Assembly (NCBI RefSeq): GCF_015101885.1
Contig: NZ_CP062941.1
Coordinates: forward strand, 1-64,000
Direction of reading: 5' to 3'
DNA from: Massilia litorea
GTDB taxonomy: Bacteria > Pseudomonadota > Gammaproteobacteria > Burkholderiales > Burkholderiaceae_D
Length of the DNA: 64,000 bases
In this document: one piece after another, positions 42,683-52,957 of the stretch
Numbering within the stretch: position 1 is the first letter of the stretch
Layout: every line of letters starts with the position of its first letter
Program-made: the position numbers and the translations under genes
The notes under the pieces: generated by a model
Told to the model about the DNA's origin: nothing
The model's database searches: none
What the model saw: the letters and a program-made list of their open reading frames with translations, nothing else

Positions 42683-43801
42683 ATGATCCAGATTCGCCGC
42701 ACTGCCCGACTCCTTCTCGCCGCTGCGCTCGCATTGAGCGCCGTGGTGCCCGCGCAGGCCGCCCAGGCCCTGCGCAACCTGGTCAGTATCGAGGGCGTGC
42801 GCGAAAACCCGCTGGTCGGCTACGGTCTCGTGGTCGGCCTGAACGGCTCCGGCGATTCGACCCAGGTGAAGTTCGCCAGCCAGTCGGTCGTGAACATGCT
42901 CAAGCAGTTCGGCGTCAAGCTCCCCGAGGGCCAGGACGCCAAGAACAAGAACGTCGCCGCCGTCATGGTCTCGGCCGTGTTCCCGCCGGGTTATCGGCGC
43001 GGCCAGGCGATCGACGTTACCGTGTCCTCGCTCGGCGACGCGAAAAGCCTGCGCGGCGGCACCCTGCTGCTGACGCAAATGCGCGCGGCCGACAACGAAA
43101 CCTATGCGCTGGCCCAGGGCAACCTGGTGGTCGGCGGCCTGAACGCCACCGGCAAGAGCGGCTCCTCGGTAACGGTCAACACCCCGACCACCGGCCGCAT
43201 CCCGAACGGCGCCATGATCGAGCGCGAGATCGCCACCGATTTCGCCACCCGTCCGCAAGTGCTGCTGCGCTTGCGCCACCCGCATTTCGAGACCGCGACC
43301 AATGTCGTGGAAGCGATCAACCGCCGCTTCGGTCCGGTGGCCACCACCGCCGACGGCACCAGCGTCGAAGTCGTGGCCCCATCCGATCCGACCGCGCGCG
43401 TCGCCTTCGTCGCCAAGCTGTCCAACCTCACCGTCGAATCCGGCGTCGAAGTGCCGAAGGTCGTCTTCAATTCGCGCACCGGTACCGTCGTCATCGCCGA
43501 GGGCCTGCGCGTGAAATCGGCCGCCGTCACCCACGGCTCGCTGAAGGTCGTGATTTCCGAAAGTTCGAACGTGAGCCAGCCCGGCCCGCTCTCGCGCGGC
43601 CAGACCGCGGTCACGCCGCAGTCCCAGCTGTCGGTCGACCAGGGCGGTGGCCGCCAGATGTTCAAATGGCCGGGCGGCGCCAAGCTGCAGACCATCATCG
43701 ACGTGGTCAACAGCCTGGGCGCCTCGCCGGACGACATCATGGCGATCCTGCAGGCGCTCGACCAGGCAGGCGCCATCGAAGGCGAACTGGTGGTGATCTG
43801 A
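42683..43801 (+). CDS. flgI: P-ring protein FlgI
   Basis: A 372-residue periplasmic ring protein with a signal peptide (ends AQAAQAL). Conserved parts are [40 protein letters not shown] and [10 protein letters not shown] at the end. It overlaps flgJ by one base (TGATG). Confidence 0.97.
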   Translation: MIQIRRTARLLLAAALALSAVVPAQAAQALRNLVSIEGVRENPLVGYGLVVGLNGSGDSTQVKFASQSVVNMLKQFGVKLPEGQDAKNKNVAAVMVSAVFPPGYRRGQAIDVTVSSLGDAKSLRGGTLLLTQMRAADNETYALAQGNLVVGGLNATGKSGSSVTVNTPTTGRIPNGAMIEREIATDFATRPQVLLRLRHPHFETATNVVEAINRRFGPVATTADGTSVEVVAPSDPTARVAFVAKLSNLTVESGVEVPKVVFNSRTGTVVIAEGLRVKSAAVTHGSLKVVISESSNVSQPGPLSRGQTAVTPQSQLSVDQGGGRQMFKWPGGAKLQTIIDVVNSLGASPDDIMAILQALDQAGAIEGELVVI

Positions 43802-44145
43802 TGGACCGCACCCTCCCCCTGAATCCCCTCTTGCCCCGCGCCGGTGCCGACAAGCCGGATGCGGTGACGCCGGCAGCCGAAGATGCCGCCCACGTCGCCA
43901 GGGCTACCCGCGCCGCGGTCGAGTTCGAGAGCTTCTTCATCTCGCAGATGCTCAAGGACATGCGCGCGACCACGCGCGAGATGGCCGACGAGGACAGCGT
44001 CTTCAAGGACAAGGTCAACCAGGACATGCAGGACATGGCCGACGGCATCCTGTCGAAGCAGATGGCCGGCCAGCGCGCCTTCGGCGTCGCGGACGCGATC
44101 CTGCGCCAGCTCGTCCCTGCAAAAATTACTCCAGGCAACACTTAA
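43801..44145 (+). CDS. flgJ: rod-capping FlgJ, short form without muramidase domain
   Basis: Only 114 residues: the rod-binding FlgJ N-terminal domain (VEFESFFISQMLKDMRATTR, DSVFKDKVNQDMQDMADGIL). Typical enterobacterial FlgJ is about 310 residues with a C-terminal glucosaminidase. That activity is encoded separately at 36257-36997. The short form is usual in lateral (Flag-2) loci. Confidence 0.93.
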   Translation: MDRTLPLNPLLPRAGADKPDAVTPAAEDAAHVARATRAAVEFESFFISQMLKDMRATTREMADEDSVFKDKVNQDMQDMADGILSKQMAGQRAFGVADAILRQLVPAKITPGNT

Positions 44146-44206
44146 TATTTCCATGCAACTGGTCGCCTGTCTCTGATAGGCCCCATGTTTCTCGAGAAAG
44201 ACCTCC

Positions 44207-45577
44207 ATGACCATCATGACCAACGCCCTGTCGGGCGCGCTCGCTTCGCAGATGGCGCTGTCGGCAACCAGCCAGAACATCGCCAACCTGCAGACCAAGG
44301 GCTATACGCGCCAGGCTGCCTTACTGTCGGCAGTGGGCGCCGATGCCAGCGGCAAGGCCGTCGGCAACGGCGTACAGGTCAGCTCGCTGCTGCGCTTTGC
44401 CGACAGCTACAAGAGCCAGCAGATGTGGCGTGCGGCCGGCGAGACGGGCCAGTATTCCCAGACCCAGCCCTACATCACCCAGCTCGAGCGCGTGATGGGC
44501 GACGACACGGCCAGCCTGTCGGTCGCGGTCGACCAGTTTTTCGCGGCGCTGAACGCCGTCGGCGGGGACAACGCCACCTCGACGCCGCTGCGCCAGCAGG
44601 TGCTGACCGCCGCCGGCGTGCTGTCCCAGCGCTTCAACAGCCTGAACAACGTCTACAACGCCCAGCAGCAATCGGTCAGCCAGCAGCGCAGCGCGATCGT
44701 CGACTCGGCCAATTCGAACATTGCCAAGATCGCCGCCCTGAACGCCCGCATCACCCAGGCGAATGCCGTCGGGACGCCGGCGTCAAGCCTGATCGATGCG
44801 CGCGACCTGGCCATAGACGAACTGGCCAGCCAGATGGGCCTTGAAGTGTCGGACCAGCCGGGCGGCGTGCGCGACGTCTCGCTCAAGACCGGACAGGCCC
44901 TCGTGATCGGCAACGTCCCCGGCAAGCTCGAGGCCATTGGCGGCGTCGGCGCCCAGACCTTCGTCCTGAAGTTCGCTTCGACCACCTTCGGCCTGGACGC
45001 GGCCAAACTCGGCGGACAGCTGGGCGGCCTGACGACCTATGAACAGGACGTGCTGAAGCCGATGCAGCAGGGCGTCGCCGACATCGCCAGCCAACTGGCG
45101 ACCAAAGTGAACACCCAGCTGGCAAGCGGCTATGCCATGGACGGCACCGCGGGCAAGCCGCTGTTCGTCTACACGCCGGGAACGACCAACATGATGGGTG
45201 TCTCGGCCAGCCTCGATCCGACCGGCCTTGCCTTCTCCAGCGACGGCAGCCAGGGCGACAGCGGCAACCTGCTGCAACTGGTGAACATCAACAGCCAGGC
45301 GATCAACGTCACGGGCCTCGGCTCGGTCCTGCTGAGCGACGCCGACACCCAGCTGGTCGGCAAGCTCGGCCTGCTGAGCCAGCAGAACCAGGCGGGCCTG
45401 GCCACGGCCCAGACGATGCGCACCCATGCGGTCGACGACTGGCAGTCCACCAGCGGCGTCAACCAGGACGAGGAAGCCGTCAACCTCGTCGAGTACCAGA
45501 ACATGTACCAGGCCAACATGAAAGTCATGTCGGTCGCCAACTCCCTGTTCGACGCCACGCTGGCGATGATGGGTTAA
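44207..45577 (+). CDS. flgK: hook-filament junction protein FlgK
   Basis: A 456-residue hook-associated protein 1. The N-terminus MALSATSQNIANLQTKGYTR, the central SLIDARDLAIDELASQMGLE and the C-terminal NLVEYQNMYQANMKVMSVAN are diagnostic. It is shorter than the enterobacterial protein (about 547), mainly in the outer domain. Confidence 0.95.
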   Translation: MTIMTNALSGALASQMALSATSQNIANLQTKGYTRQAALLSAVGADASGKAVGNGVQVSSLLRFADSYKSQQMWRAAGETGQYSQTQPYITQLERVMGDDTASLSVAVDQFFAALNAVGGDNATSTPLRQQVLTAAGVLSQRFNSLNNVYNAQQQSVSQQRSAIVDSANSNIAKIAALNARITQANAVGTPASSLIDARDLAIDELASQMGLEVSDQPGGVRDVSLKTGQALVIGNVPGKLEAIGGVGAQTFVLKFASTTFGLDAAKLGGQLGGLTTYEQDVLKPMQQGVADIASQLATKVNTQLASGYAMDGTAGKPLFVYTPGTTNMMGVSASLDPTGLAFSSDGSQGDSGNLLQLVNINSQAINVTGLGSVLLSDADTQLVGKLGLLSQQNQAGLATAQTMRTHAVDDWQSTSGVNQDEEAVNLVEYQNMYQANMKVMSVANSLFDATLAMMG

Positions 45578-45586
45578 GGAAGAATC

Positions 45587-46498
45587 ATGCGCATCGCTAC
45601 CGCCCAGTACCAATCGAACATGAACCAGTCGCTCCAGCTGAACCAGGAGCGCATGAGCAACCTGACCCAGCAAATGGCCACCGGCAAGCGCATCCAGCTG
45701 CCCTCGGACGATCCGGTCGACAGCGTGCGCCTGTCGCGCCTGCAGCGCGAGGAAGCGGCGATCGGCCAATACCGCGACAACATCGCCTCGATCAAGATCC
45801 GCCTGACCAAGACCGAAGGCTACCTCGGCAGCATGGTCAACGACATCAACTCGGGCCGCGACCTGATGGTCTGGGCGCTCGACGGCAGCAACACGCCGGC
45901 CGACCTGCGCGCGATGAGCACGCCGCTCGAGGCGCTGCGCGACAGCCTGTTCTTCAATGCCAATTCGGTCGACCAGGAAGGCCGCTACGTCTTTTCGGGC
46001 ACCAAGACCGCGACCCCGCCGATGGCCTACAACCCGAATGCCGCCCCGGGCTCGCGCTACAGCTATGCCGGCAACACCAACGAGCAGCGCGTGGTGGTCG
46101 GCAACGGGCTGACCCAGGTTGCGAATGACAACATGAAGGGCATGGAAGCGCTGCTCAACAGCATCGACGCCACCATCGCCACGCTCGCCGGTCCCGCCAT
46201 CAACGTGAATGCCCCGGCCACGCGCAACGTGCTGGTGGCCAACCTCGATGCCTTCGACGCCGGGCTCGACATGGTCTCGAGCAAGATCGCCGTCCTCGGC
46301 GGCAAGCAGAACATCCTCGACACGCTCGACGCCAACCATGGCAATATCAGCCTGTCGAACCAGATGGCCATCACCGACATCGGCCAGCTCGACATGGGCC
46401 TGGCGGCGACCGAGCTGAACGGGTATTCGACGGCCCTGCAGGCCACCTACAAGGCGTATGGCCGCATCGGCACGCTGTCCCTCTTCTCTGCCCTGTAA
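45587..46498 (+). CDS. flgL: hook-filament junction protein FlgL
   Basis: A 303-residue hook-associated protein 3 of the flagellin superfamily: LNQERMSNLTQQMATGKRIQ, LPSDDPVDSVRLSRLQREEA and a C-terminal flagellin-like helix. Ribosome binding site AAGGAAG. Confidence 0.95.
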   Translation: MRIATAQYQSNMNQSLQLNQERMSNLTQQMATGKRIQLPSDDPVDSVRLSRLQREEAAIGQYRDNIASIKIRLTKTEGYLGSMVNDINSGRDLMVWALDGSNTPADLRAMSTPLEALRDSLFFNANSVDQEGRYVFSGTKTATPPMAYNPNAAPGSRYSYAGNTNEQRVVVGNGLTQVANDNMKGMEALLNSIDATIATLAGPAINVNAPATRNVLVANLDAFDAGLDMVSSKIAVLGGKQNILDTLDANHGNISLSNQMAITDIGQLDMGLAATELNGYSTALQATYKAYGRIGTLSLFSAL

Positions 46499-46501
46499 CC
46501 G

Positions 46502-47524
46502 ATGGACACCACCCTGCGAACCGCTTCCACCACGCTTCCCGTCAACACGACGGTCACCGCCGGCGCCGCCCAGGGCGCGCCGGCGCTGGTCCGTACCCAG
46601 CCGCCGCAAGACAACACGCCAGAAGCGCGCTCGGCCAAGCGCCCGGCCGCGCAGGCGCTCGCGTCCCGCAACAAGGCGAACTACGATACCCGCCTGCAGA
46701 GCAATGTTGCCAGCGCCCAGCAAGCCCGCGATTACCTCGAGCGCGTGGCGGCCCAGCTCGAATCGGTGAAAGCGGCGCTGTCCGCGAAAATCGCCGGCAT
46801 GAAGAGCGGCGCGCGCGACCTCGAAGCGCGCGCCCGCCAGCTCGGCGCCACCATCGCCGCCCGCAGCGCCCAGGCCGGCGGCTCGGTCGATGCCCAGCTC
46901 GAATTCTCGGACGGCGAACCGGCCCAGCAGCGTTTCCGCATCACCGGCCTGGACGTGAGCATGCTGCAGGCGGCCGCCCCGCTGTCGCTGGCCTTCTCGG
47001 TCGGCGGCGCCGGCGGTCCGCAGCTGGCCGCCGCGTTCGAACCCGACATGACGCCCGAGCAGATTGCCGGCCGCCTCGACCGCACCCTGGCGCCGGTGAA
47101 CGTGCGCGCGCGACTGGACAAGGGCGGCCGCATCGAATTCACGACTCCTGAATCCAACTGGTCGGGCGTGCGCGACAGCATCGCCATCTCCGGCCGCGGC
47201 CGGGTGACGACCGAGACCGTCGCACCTGACGCCAAACTGCAGGACCTCGGCACCGGCAACGCGGAAGCGCTGCGCCAGAGCCTGCGCGAAGTGGTGCAGG
47301 CCCTGGAGCGCGTGCGCCGCTCGCAGGACGCCGCCAGCGCGGCCCTCAGCGCCGCCACCCAGCGCGCGGCACAGTCGGAACTGAGCGCCGACGACCTCGT
47401 CCTCACGGCCCAGGATTTCGCCTCGACCGCGGTCAGCCACGATTACGAGTCGCTGCTGGCGATCACCTCGGCCCTCGTGGGCGTGAGCCGCGAGCGGGTC
47501 GTCGCTTTGCTGGGCTTGCGTTAA
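46502..47524 (+). CDS. putative hook-associated/filament protein in LafW position
   Basis: A 340-residue protein directly after flgL, three bases from its stop, so it is surely co-transcribed. The ends are helical (TRLQSNVASAQQARDYLERV, VVQALERVRRSQDAASAALS) around a beta-rich middle (FRITGLDVSM, KGGRIEFTTPESNW). This build fits an exported axial or cap-like protein. In lateral flagellar loci the gene after flgL is lafW, annotated as hook-associated. Assignment is by position and shape. The stop codon overlaps the convergent ABC gene. Confidence 0.6.
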   Translation: MDTTLRTASTTLPVNTTVTAGAAQGAPALVRTQPPQDNTPEARSAKRPAAQALASRNKANYDTRLQSNVASAQQARDYLERVAAQLESVKAALSAKIAGMKSGARDLEARARQLGATIAARSAQAGGSVDAQLEFSDGEPAQQRFRITGLDVSMLQAAAPLSLAFSVGGAGGPQLAAAFEPDMTPEQIAGRLDRTLAPVNVRARLDKGGRIEFTTPESNWSGVRDSIAISGRGRVTTETVAPDAKLQDLGTGNAEALRQSLREVVQALERVRRSQDAASAALSAATQRAAQSELSADDLVLTAQDFASTAVSHDYESLLAITSALVGVSRERVVALLGLR

Positions 47525-49275
47525 GGGGCCGGGAGCGGCCCCGGCCGCTCCCCGATCTGCTGCCGCCACATCGCGTAATACAATCCGCGCGCCTCGACCA
47601 GTTCGTCGTGCGTCCCACGCTCGACGATCCTCCCCTTCTCCAGCACGAAAATCGTATCCGCATGCATCACGGTCGAGAGCCGGTGCGCGATCAAAATCGT
47701 CATCTGCGCCGCGCGCCGTGAAATCTCGCGCACCGTATTCGTGATCTGCTCCTCGGTAATCGAATCGAGCGCCGACGTCGCCTCGTCGAAAATCAGCAGC
47801 GCCGGCTGGCGCACCAGCGCCCGCGCGATCGACAGTCTCTGCTTCTCGCCGCCCGACAGCTTCATCCCGCGCTCGCCGATCACGGTGTCCAGCCCCTCGG
47901 GCGAACGCTCCAGCAGATAGGCACAGGAGGCCTGGCGCATCGCCGCCACGATCTCGTCGTCGGTCGCATCGGTCTTCACGAAGCGGATGTTGTCGCGGAT
48001 CGTACCCGCAAACAGATAGGTCTCCTGAGTCACGAAACCGATCTGGCGGCGCACCCGGTTGTAGCGCAGGTCGGTCGTGCGCACGCTGTTGTACGAGACC
48101 TCTCCCGCGTTCGGCGTGTACAGCCCCACCAGCAGTTTGACCAGGGTCGACTTGCCCGAGCCCGAGGGGCCGACAAAGGCCACCGTCTGCCCCAGCGTGG
48201 CCGCGAACGAGATCCCGGCCAGCGCATCCTCGGGCGCGCCTTTGTGCCGGAAACGGACCTCATCGAAACGCAGTTCGGTCAGCGGCCCGATCTCGACCGG
48301 ATCGGGCGGGCGCCGCTCGACCGGCTTGTCCATCAGCGTTTTAAAATTCAGCAGCGAGGCCTCGGCTTCGCGGTGCGCCAGGATGATGTTGCCCAGCTCC
48401 TGCAGCGGCGCGAAGATCGACACCGAGATGAACTGCATCGCGATCAGCTCACCGGTCGAGAGCACGTCCCGAAAGATCAGCCACAGCAGCGCAAACAGGA
48501 TCGCCAGTTTCAGAAGGCTGAGCGTCGAACCCTGCAAAAAGGAGAGCATGCGGATGCGTTTGACCTTTTCCATCTCGAGGGCAAAGATCGCATCGGTCTG
48601 GCTGCGCAGGCGCCGGATCTCGGGAAAGGTCAGCCCCAGGCTTTTGATGAGCTCGATGTTGCGGAGCGACTCGGTGATGAAGCCGGAATTGCGGTTGGTC
48701 TCGCGCGTAATCGAGCGCTGCTGGGTCTTGATCTCGCGGGAGAGTAGTCCCGTCAGCCCGCCCAGCACCAGCACCCCGACCAGGAACACCGGCACCAGCA
48801 ACCAGTGCCTGGTGACCGCATACCACGCGAGAAAACTGACGCCGACCAGGGCCGCAAAGGCCGTGTTGATGAAGGTGTTGATCAGGCGCTCGCTGTCGGC
48901 CCTCACCTTCTGCAACAGGGACAGCATCTCGCCGCTGCGCAGGTCCTCGAATTCCTGGAATTTCAGCCGCAACAAGTGCCGCAGGCCGTCATTGAAAATC
49001 GCCACACCCAGCTTCTGCACCACCAGGCGCGTCACGTATTCCTGCAGGGCTTTCGCCAGGCGCGACAGGACGGCCACCAGCACGGCCAGGCCGAGCAGGC
49101 GCATCACGTAGGGCATCGGATCGGCGTCGCCGGGATGGCGCTGCGTGACGTGGTCGATGATGCGGCCGAAAATGATCGGATCGACCAGGGCCAGCACCTG
49201 GGCGATGCCGGCGAACAGCAAGGCCAGCAAGGCCAGGCGCCAATGGGGTTTCAGGTAAATCCAGAGGATGCGCAT
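47521..49275 (-). CDS. ABC exporter, fused membrane and ATPase domains
   Basis: About 584 residues from the ATG at 49275 (MRILWIYLKPHWRLALLALL). Six TM segments (residues about 1-310, ABC exporter type 1) are followed by an ATPase domain with Walker A GPSGSGKST, the Q-loop VTQETYLF, the signature LSGGEKQR, Walker B LLIFDEATSALD and the H-loop AHRLSTV. It is probably a homodimeric exporter of lipids, drugs or peptides; substrate not deducible. It is convergent with the flagellar operon, sharing stop-codon bases. Confidence 0.93.
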   Translation of the reverse strand: MRILWIYLKPHWRLALLALLFAGIAQVLALVDPIIFGRIIDHVTQRHPGDADPMPYVMRLLGLAVLVAVLSRLAKALQEYVTRLVVQKLGVAIFNDGLRHLLRLKFQEFEDLRSGEMLSLLQKVRADSERLINTFINTAFAALVGVSFLAWYAVTRHWLLVPVFLVGVLVLGGLTGLLSREIKTQQRSITRETNRNSGFITESLRNIELIKSLGLTFPEIRRLRSQTDAIFALEMEKVKRIRMLSFLQGSTLSLLKLAILFALLWLIFRDVLSTGELIAMQFISVSIFAPLQELGNIILAHREAEASLLNFKTLMDKPVERRPPDPVEIGPLTELRFDEVRFRHKGAPEDALAGISFAATLGQTVAFVGPSGSGKSTLVKLLVGLYTPNAGEVSYNSVRTTDLRYNRVRRQIGFVTQETYLFAGTIRDNIRFVKTDATDDEIVAAMRQASCAYLLERSPEGLDTVIGERGMKLSGGEKQRLSIARALVRQPALLIFDEATSALDSITEEQITNTVREISRRAAQMTILIAHRLSTVMHADTIFVLEKGRIVERGTHDELVEARGLYYAMWRQQIGERPGPLPAP

Positions 49276-49342
49276 GCGGCATCTTAGCAATCCGGCAGGA
49301 ACTTCCGCACACGGATGAGCCGGGCGCCGGACCGCCGGAACG

Positions 49343-49387
49343 AAAAAAACCGCTGCCCCGCATTTGCATGCGGTGACAGCGGTTTTT
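49343..49387. terminator. bidirectional terminator between typA and the ABC gene
   Basis: AAAACCGCTG...CAGCGGTTTT stem with an inner GCATTTGCATGC part, an A-run on the left and a T-run on the right. It works for typA (minus); a plus-strand transcript could also end here. Confidence 0.8.
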
Positions 49388-49416
49388 CGAAACGCGGAGA
49401 CGAACTCCGCGTTGTC

Positions 49417-51249
49417 TTACGCTTCGCGCGAAGCCTTCTTGCGCTCGTGCTCTTTCAGGTAACGCTTGCGCAGGCGGATCGACTTCGGCGTGATCTCGAC
49501 CAGCTCGTCGTCCTCGATGAACTCGACGGCGTACTCGAGCGACATCTGGATCGGCGGCACCAGGCGCACGGCTTCGTCGGTACCCGACGAACGCACGTTG
49601 GTCAGCTGCTTGCCCTTGATCGGGTTGACGACCAGGTCGTTGTCGCGCGAGTGGATGCCGATGATCATGCCTTCGTACACCGGATCGTTGTGCGACACGA
49701 ACATGCGGCCGCGGTCCTGCAGCTTCCAGATCGCGTAGGCGACAGCGGCGCCGTCATCCTGCGAGATCAGCACGCCGTTACGGCGGCCGGCCATTTCACC
49801 GCGGGTGTTGTCGACTGGTGCGTATTCGTGGAACACGTGGCTCATCAGGCCGGTGCCGCGGGTCAGGGTCATGAATTCGCCCTGGAAGCCGATCAGGCCA
49901 CGCGCCGGGATCAGGTACTCGAGACGCACGCGGCCCTTGCCATCCGATTCCATGTTCTGCAGGTCGCCACGACGGCGGCCCAGTTCTTCCATCACGCCGC
50001 CCTGGTTGGCTTCTTCGACGTCGACCGACAGGTTCTCGAACGGCTCGTGGCGCACGCCATCGACCATCTTGAAGACCACGCGCGGACGCGACACGGCCAG
50101 CTCGAAACCTTCGCGGCGCATGTTTTCGATCAGGATCGTCAGGTGCAGCTCGCCGCGGCCCGACACTTCGAAAATCGTGTCGTCGTCGGTCGGCGCCACG
50201 CGCAGCGCGACGTTGGCTTTCAGTTCGCGGTCGAGGCGGTCACGCAGCTGGCGGCTGGTGACGAACTTGCCTTCGCGGCCGGCCAGCGGCGAGTTGTTGA
50301 CCATGAAGTTCATGGTCAGGGTCGGCTCGTCGACGGTCAGCATCGGCAGCGCTTCCGGGGTGTCCGGTGCGCAGATGGTCGAGCCGATGCCGATTTCGTC
50401 GATACCGTTGATCAGGCAGATGTCGCCGGCGACGGCTTCGTCGACCAGCACGCGCTCCAGGCCCTTGAAGTTCAGCACCTGGTTGATGCGGCCCTTGATC
50501 GGGGTGCCGTCAGGACCGTTCATGACGACCACGTCCTGGCCGGTCTTGACGGTGCCGCGGTTCACGCGGCCGATGCCGATCTTGCCGACGTACGACGAGT
50601 AGTCGAGCGAGGTGATCTGCATCTGCAGCGGGCCTTCCGGATTGTCGTCACGGACCGGCACGTGTTGCAGGATGGCGTCGAACAGCGGCTTCATGTCGCC
50701 GCTGCGGACGTCTTCGGTCAGGCCGGCGTAGCCGTTCAGGCCCGAGGCGTAGACGATCGGGAAGTCCAGCTGGTCATCGCTCGCGCCCAGCTTGTCGAAC
50801 AGTTCGAAGGTCTGGTTGATCGCCCACTCGGCGCGCGCGCCCGGACGGTCGACCTTGTTGACGACGACGATCGGCTTCAGGCCCAGGGCCAGCGCCTTGC
50901 GGGTCACGAAGCGCGTCTGCGGCATCGGGCCTTCCTGCGCATCGACCAGCAGCAGCACGGAGTCGACCATCGACAGCACGCGCTCGACCTCACCGCCGAA
51001 GTCGGCGTGGCCCGGGGTGTCGACGATGTTGATGTGGGTGCCTTCGTACTCGACCGCGCAATTCTTCGACAGAATCGTGATGCCGCGTTCTTTTTCGAGG
51101 TCGTTCGAGTCCATCACGCGGGTGTCCACCGCCTGGTTTTCACGGAAGGTGCCGGACTGACGGAGCAGCTGGTCGACCAGGGTGGTCTTGCCGTGGTCAA
51201 CGTGGGCGATGATTGCAATATTACGAATTGCGCGTTTGGTATTTGACAT
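49417..51249 (-). CDS. typA: ribosome-associated GTPase TypA/BipA
   Basis: A 610-residue translational GTPase. Switch and G motifs are [34 protein letters not shown] and [11 protein letters not shown]-like domains and the C-terminal BipA domain ([20 protein letters not shown]) follow. It acts in ribosome assembly and stress adaptation. Full length. Confidence 0.97.
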   Translation of the reverse strand: MSNTKRAIRNIAIIAHVDHGKTTLVDQLLRQSGTFRENQAVDTRVMDSNDLEKERGITILSKNCAVEYEGTHINIVDTPGHADFGGEVERVLSMVDSVLLLVDAQEGPMPQTRFVTRKALALGLKPIVVVNKVDRPGARAEWAINQTFELFDKLGASDDQLDFPIVYASGLNGYAGLTEDVRSGDMKPLFDAILQHVPVRDDNPEGPLQMQITSLDYSSYVGKIGIGRVNRGTVKTGQDVVVMNGPDGTPIKGRINQVLNFKGLERVLVDEAVAGDICLINGIDEIGIGSTICAPDTPEALPMLTVDEPTLTMNFMVNNSPLAGREGKFVTSRQLRDRLDRELKANVALRVAPTDDDTIFEVSGRGELHLTILIENMRREGFELAVSRPRVVFKMVDGVRHEPFENLSVDVEEANQGGVMEELGRRRGDLQNMESDGKGRVRLEYLIPARGLIGFQGEFMTLTRGTGLMSHVFHEYAPVDNTRGEMAGRRNGVLISQDDGAAVAYAIWKLQDRGRMFVSHNDPVYEGMIIGIHSRDNDLVVNPIKGKQLTNVRSSGTDEAVRLVPPIQMSLEYAVEFIEDDELVEITPKSIRLRKRYLKEHERKKASREA

Positions 51250-51326
51250 GTATTTTCAGCGTGATTTGCGTGATTTGCGGATGAACTCGCGGATGTGTCC
51301 GATGCTGCCGATTTCGGAAACCGCGT

Positions 51327-51335
51327 AGTATAGCA
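51327..51335 (-). promoter_or_regulatory. extended -10 promoter candidate for typA
   Basis: The minus strand reads TGCTATACT, a TGn plus TATACT extended -10, about 80 bases before the typA start. No good -35 is seen. Confidence 0.4.
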
Positions 51336-51391
51336 CGTTGCCGTCGGCTCACCTTGGAAAAGGCGAGCATTTTCAACGAGTTGCTGTGTTT

Positions 51392-51416
51392 GCACCGAAC
51401 CGGCGCGGTTCGGTGC
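51392..51416. terminator. strong hairpin between truB and typA
   Basis: Perfect 10-bp inverted repeat GCACCGAACC / GGTTCGGTGC with a 5-base loop, about 60-80 bases after the truB stop. No T-run follows, so it may stabilise the truB 3' end rather than terminate. Confidence 0.45.
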
Positions 51417-51474
51417 GCTCTGGCCGACAGTGTGGCCCTGTTTTATTGCGGGGGTATGAAACGCCCCGCACGGT

Positions 51475-52395
51475 CTATTGCTGCGCCGCGATCAGGCGTT
51501 CCGGCGCCAGGATCGCATACTCCTGCAGGTTCGCGGTACCCAGCAGCTTGCCCTCGGCGTAGACCCGCACGCGGCCAAGTTCCGTCGGCACGACGACCGC
51601 TTCCTTGCCCAGCGCCAGCCGCTGCCCGTTCAGGAAACGCTTCGCCAGTTCCGGCGTCAGCTCGACCGACGGAAAACTCGACAGCAGCGCATCGACCGGC
51701 GCCAGCAGCGACAGCGGGTCACTGTGCGCCTGCAGGTCTTCCAGCGTGATCATCGCCTCCGCCGTCAGCGCGCCCACCTGGATCCTGCGCAGCGCATTCA
51801 GGTGCGCGCCGCAACCCAGGGCCGCACCGATGTCTTCGCCGAGCACGCGCACATAGGTCCCCTTGCTGCAGGTGACGCGGATCTTCAGCATCGGCGCTTC
51901 GTAGCCGATCAGTTCCAGGCCGTGGATCGTCACCGGCCGCGCTTCGCGTTCCAGCGTAATGCCTTCGCGCGCGTATTCGTAATAGGCCTTGCCGTCGCGT
52001 TTCAAGGCCGAGTACATCGGCGGCACCTGCAGGATCGGGCCGCGGAAACGCGCCAGCGCCGCCTCGATCTGCGCGATCGTCACGTCAACGGGAAGCGTCT
52101 CGATGGGCTCGCCCTCGGTGTCGCCGGTATTCGTCATGATGCCCAGGTGGACCGTGGCGTCATAGGTCTTGTCCGCTTCCAGCAAGTCCTGCGAGAACTT
52201 GGTGGCTTCGCCGAAGCACAGCGGCAGCAAGCCGGTCGCGAAGGGGTCGAGGGTGCCGGTGTGGCCGGCCTTTTTCGCGTTCATCACGCGTTTGGCCTTG
52301 ATCAGGGCGTCGTTCGAGGACAGGCCGACCGGCTTATCCAGCAGCAGGACGCCGTCGACGAGGTCACGCGGCTTTTTTTGCGGGCGGGCGTTCAC
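51475..52395 (-). CDS. truB: tRNA pseudouridine(55) synthase TruB
   Basis: A 306-residue enzyme that makes pseudouridine 55 in the tRNA T-loop. Catalytic Asp50 sits in [14 protein letters not shown]. Other family blocks are [40 protein letters not shown] and [15 protein letters not shown]. Its start overlaps the rbfA stop (ATGA). Confidence 0.97.
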   Translation of the reverse strand: MNARPQKKPRDLVDGVLLLDKPVGLSSNDALIKAKRVMNAKKAGHTGTLDPFATGLLPLCFGEATKFSQDLLEADKTYDATVHLGIMTNTGDTEGEPIETLPVDVTIAQIEAALARFRGPILQVPPMYSALKRDGKAYYEYAREGITLEREARPVTIHGLELIGYEAPMLKIRVTCSKGTYVRVLGEDIGAALGCGAHLNALRRIQVGALTAEAMITLEDLQAHSDPLSLLAPVDALLSSFPSVELTPELAKRFLNGQRLALGKEAVVVPTELGRVRVYAEGKLLGTANLQEYAILAPERLIAAQQ

Positions 52396-52814
52396 TTCGG
52401 CTGGTCGTCCGCTTCGGATGCTGCCTGGCCGTCGTCGAAGTCGGCGGCGCGCACGGCGTTTGCCTGGTCGATCAGGGCCGACATCTGCAGGCCGCGCGAG
52501 GTCGAGGTGTCGTGCATGAAGTGCAAGGCGGGCAGCGTGTGGATGTGCAGGCGCTTGCCGAGCATGTTGCGCAGGAAGCCGGCGGCCTTGTTCAAGCCCT
52601 CGAGCGTCTGCTTGACTTCTTCCTTGCTGTCTTTGAGCAGGGTGAAATAGATCTTGGCGTGGGCGTAGTCAGGCGTCAGCTGGACTTCGGTCAGCGTGAT
52701 CATGCCGACGCGCGGGTCCTTCAGCTCGAAGGCGATCAGTTCCGACAGGTCTTTCTGGATCTGGTCGGCGACGCGCAGGCCGCGCTGGGGAATGGTTTTG
52801 CTGTGTTTTGCCAT
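52392..52814 (-). CDS. rbfA: 30S ribosome-binding factor RbfA
   Basis: A 140-residue KH-like protein for 16S rRNA maturation ([60 protein letters not shown]). Start ATG at 52814; an upstream in-frame extension lacks family character. Downstream of infB but separated from it by a terminator-like hairpin. Confidence 0.95.
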   Translation of the reverse strand: MAKHSKTIPQRGLRVADQIQKDLSELIAFELKDPRVGMITLTEVQLTPDYAHAKIYFTLLKDSKEEVKQTLEGLNKAAGFLRNMLGKRLHIHTLPALHFMHDTSTSRGLQMSALIDQANAVRAADFDDGQAASEADDQPK

Positions 52815-52892
52815 GGTGTTTATTTGAGGTTTTTCCGACGATGGTACATCGATTGGGGGCGCAGGGGCGTACGCGCGCGTGCGCGCGTGGGT

Positions 52893-52937
52893 GTAAAAAA
52901 AACGCCACCGGCTGGGCGTGAACCCGGCGGATGGCGC
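52893..52937 (-). terminator. terminator-like hairpin between infB and rbfA
   Basis: On the minus strand a GC-rich stem (CGCCATCCGCCGG ... CCGGTGGCG) is followed by eight T. It lies 21 bases after the infB stop. It would end or attenuate transcription before rbfA-truB. Confidence 0.8.
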
Positions 52938-52957
52938 TTTTCGATCGCGCTGATGGA

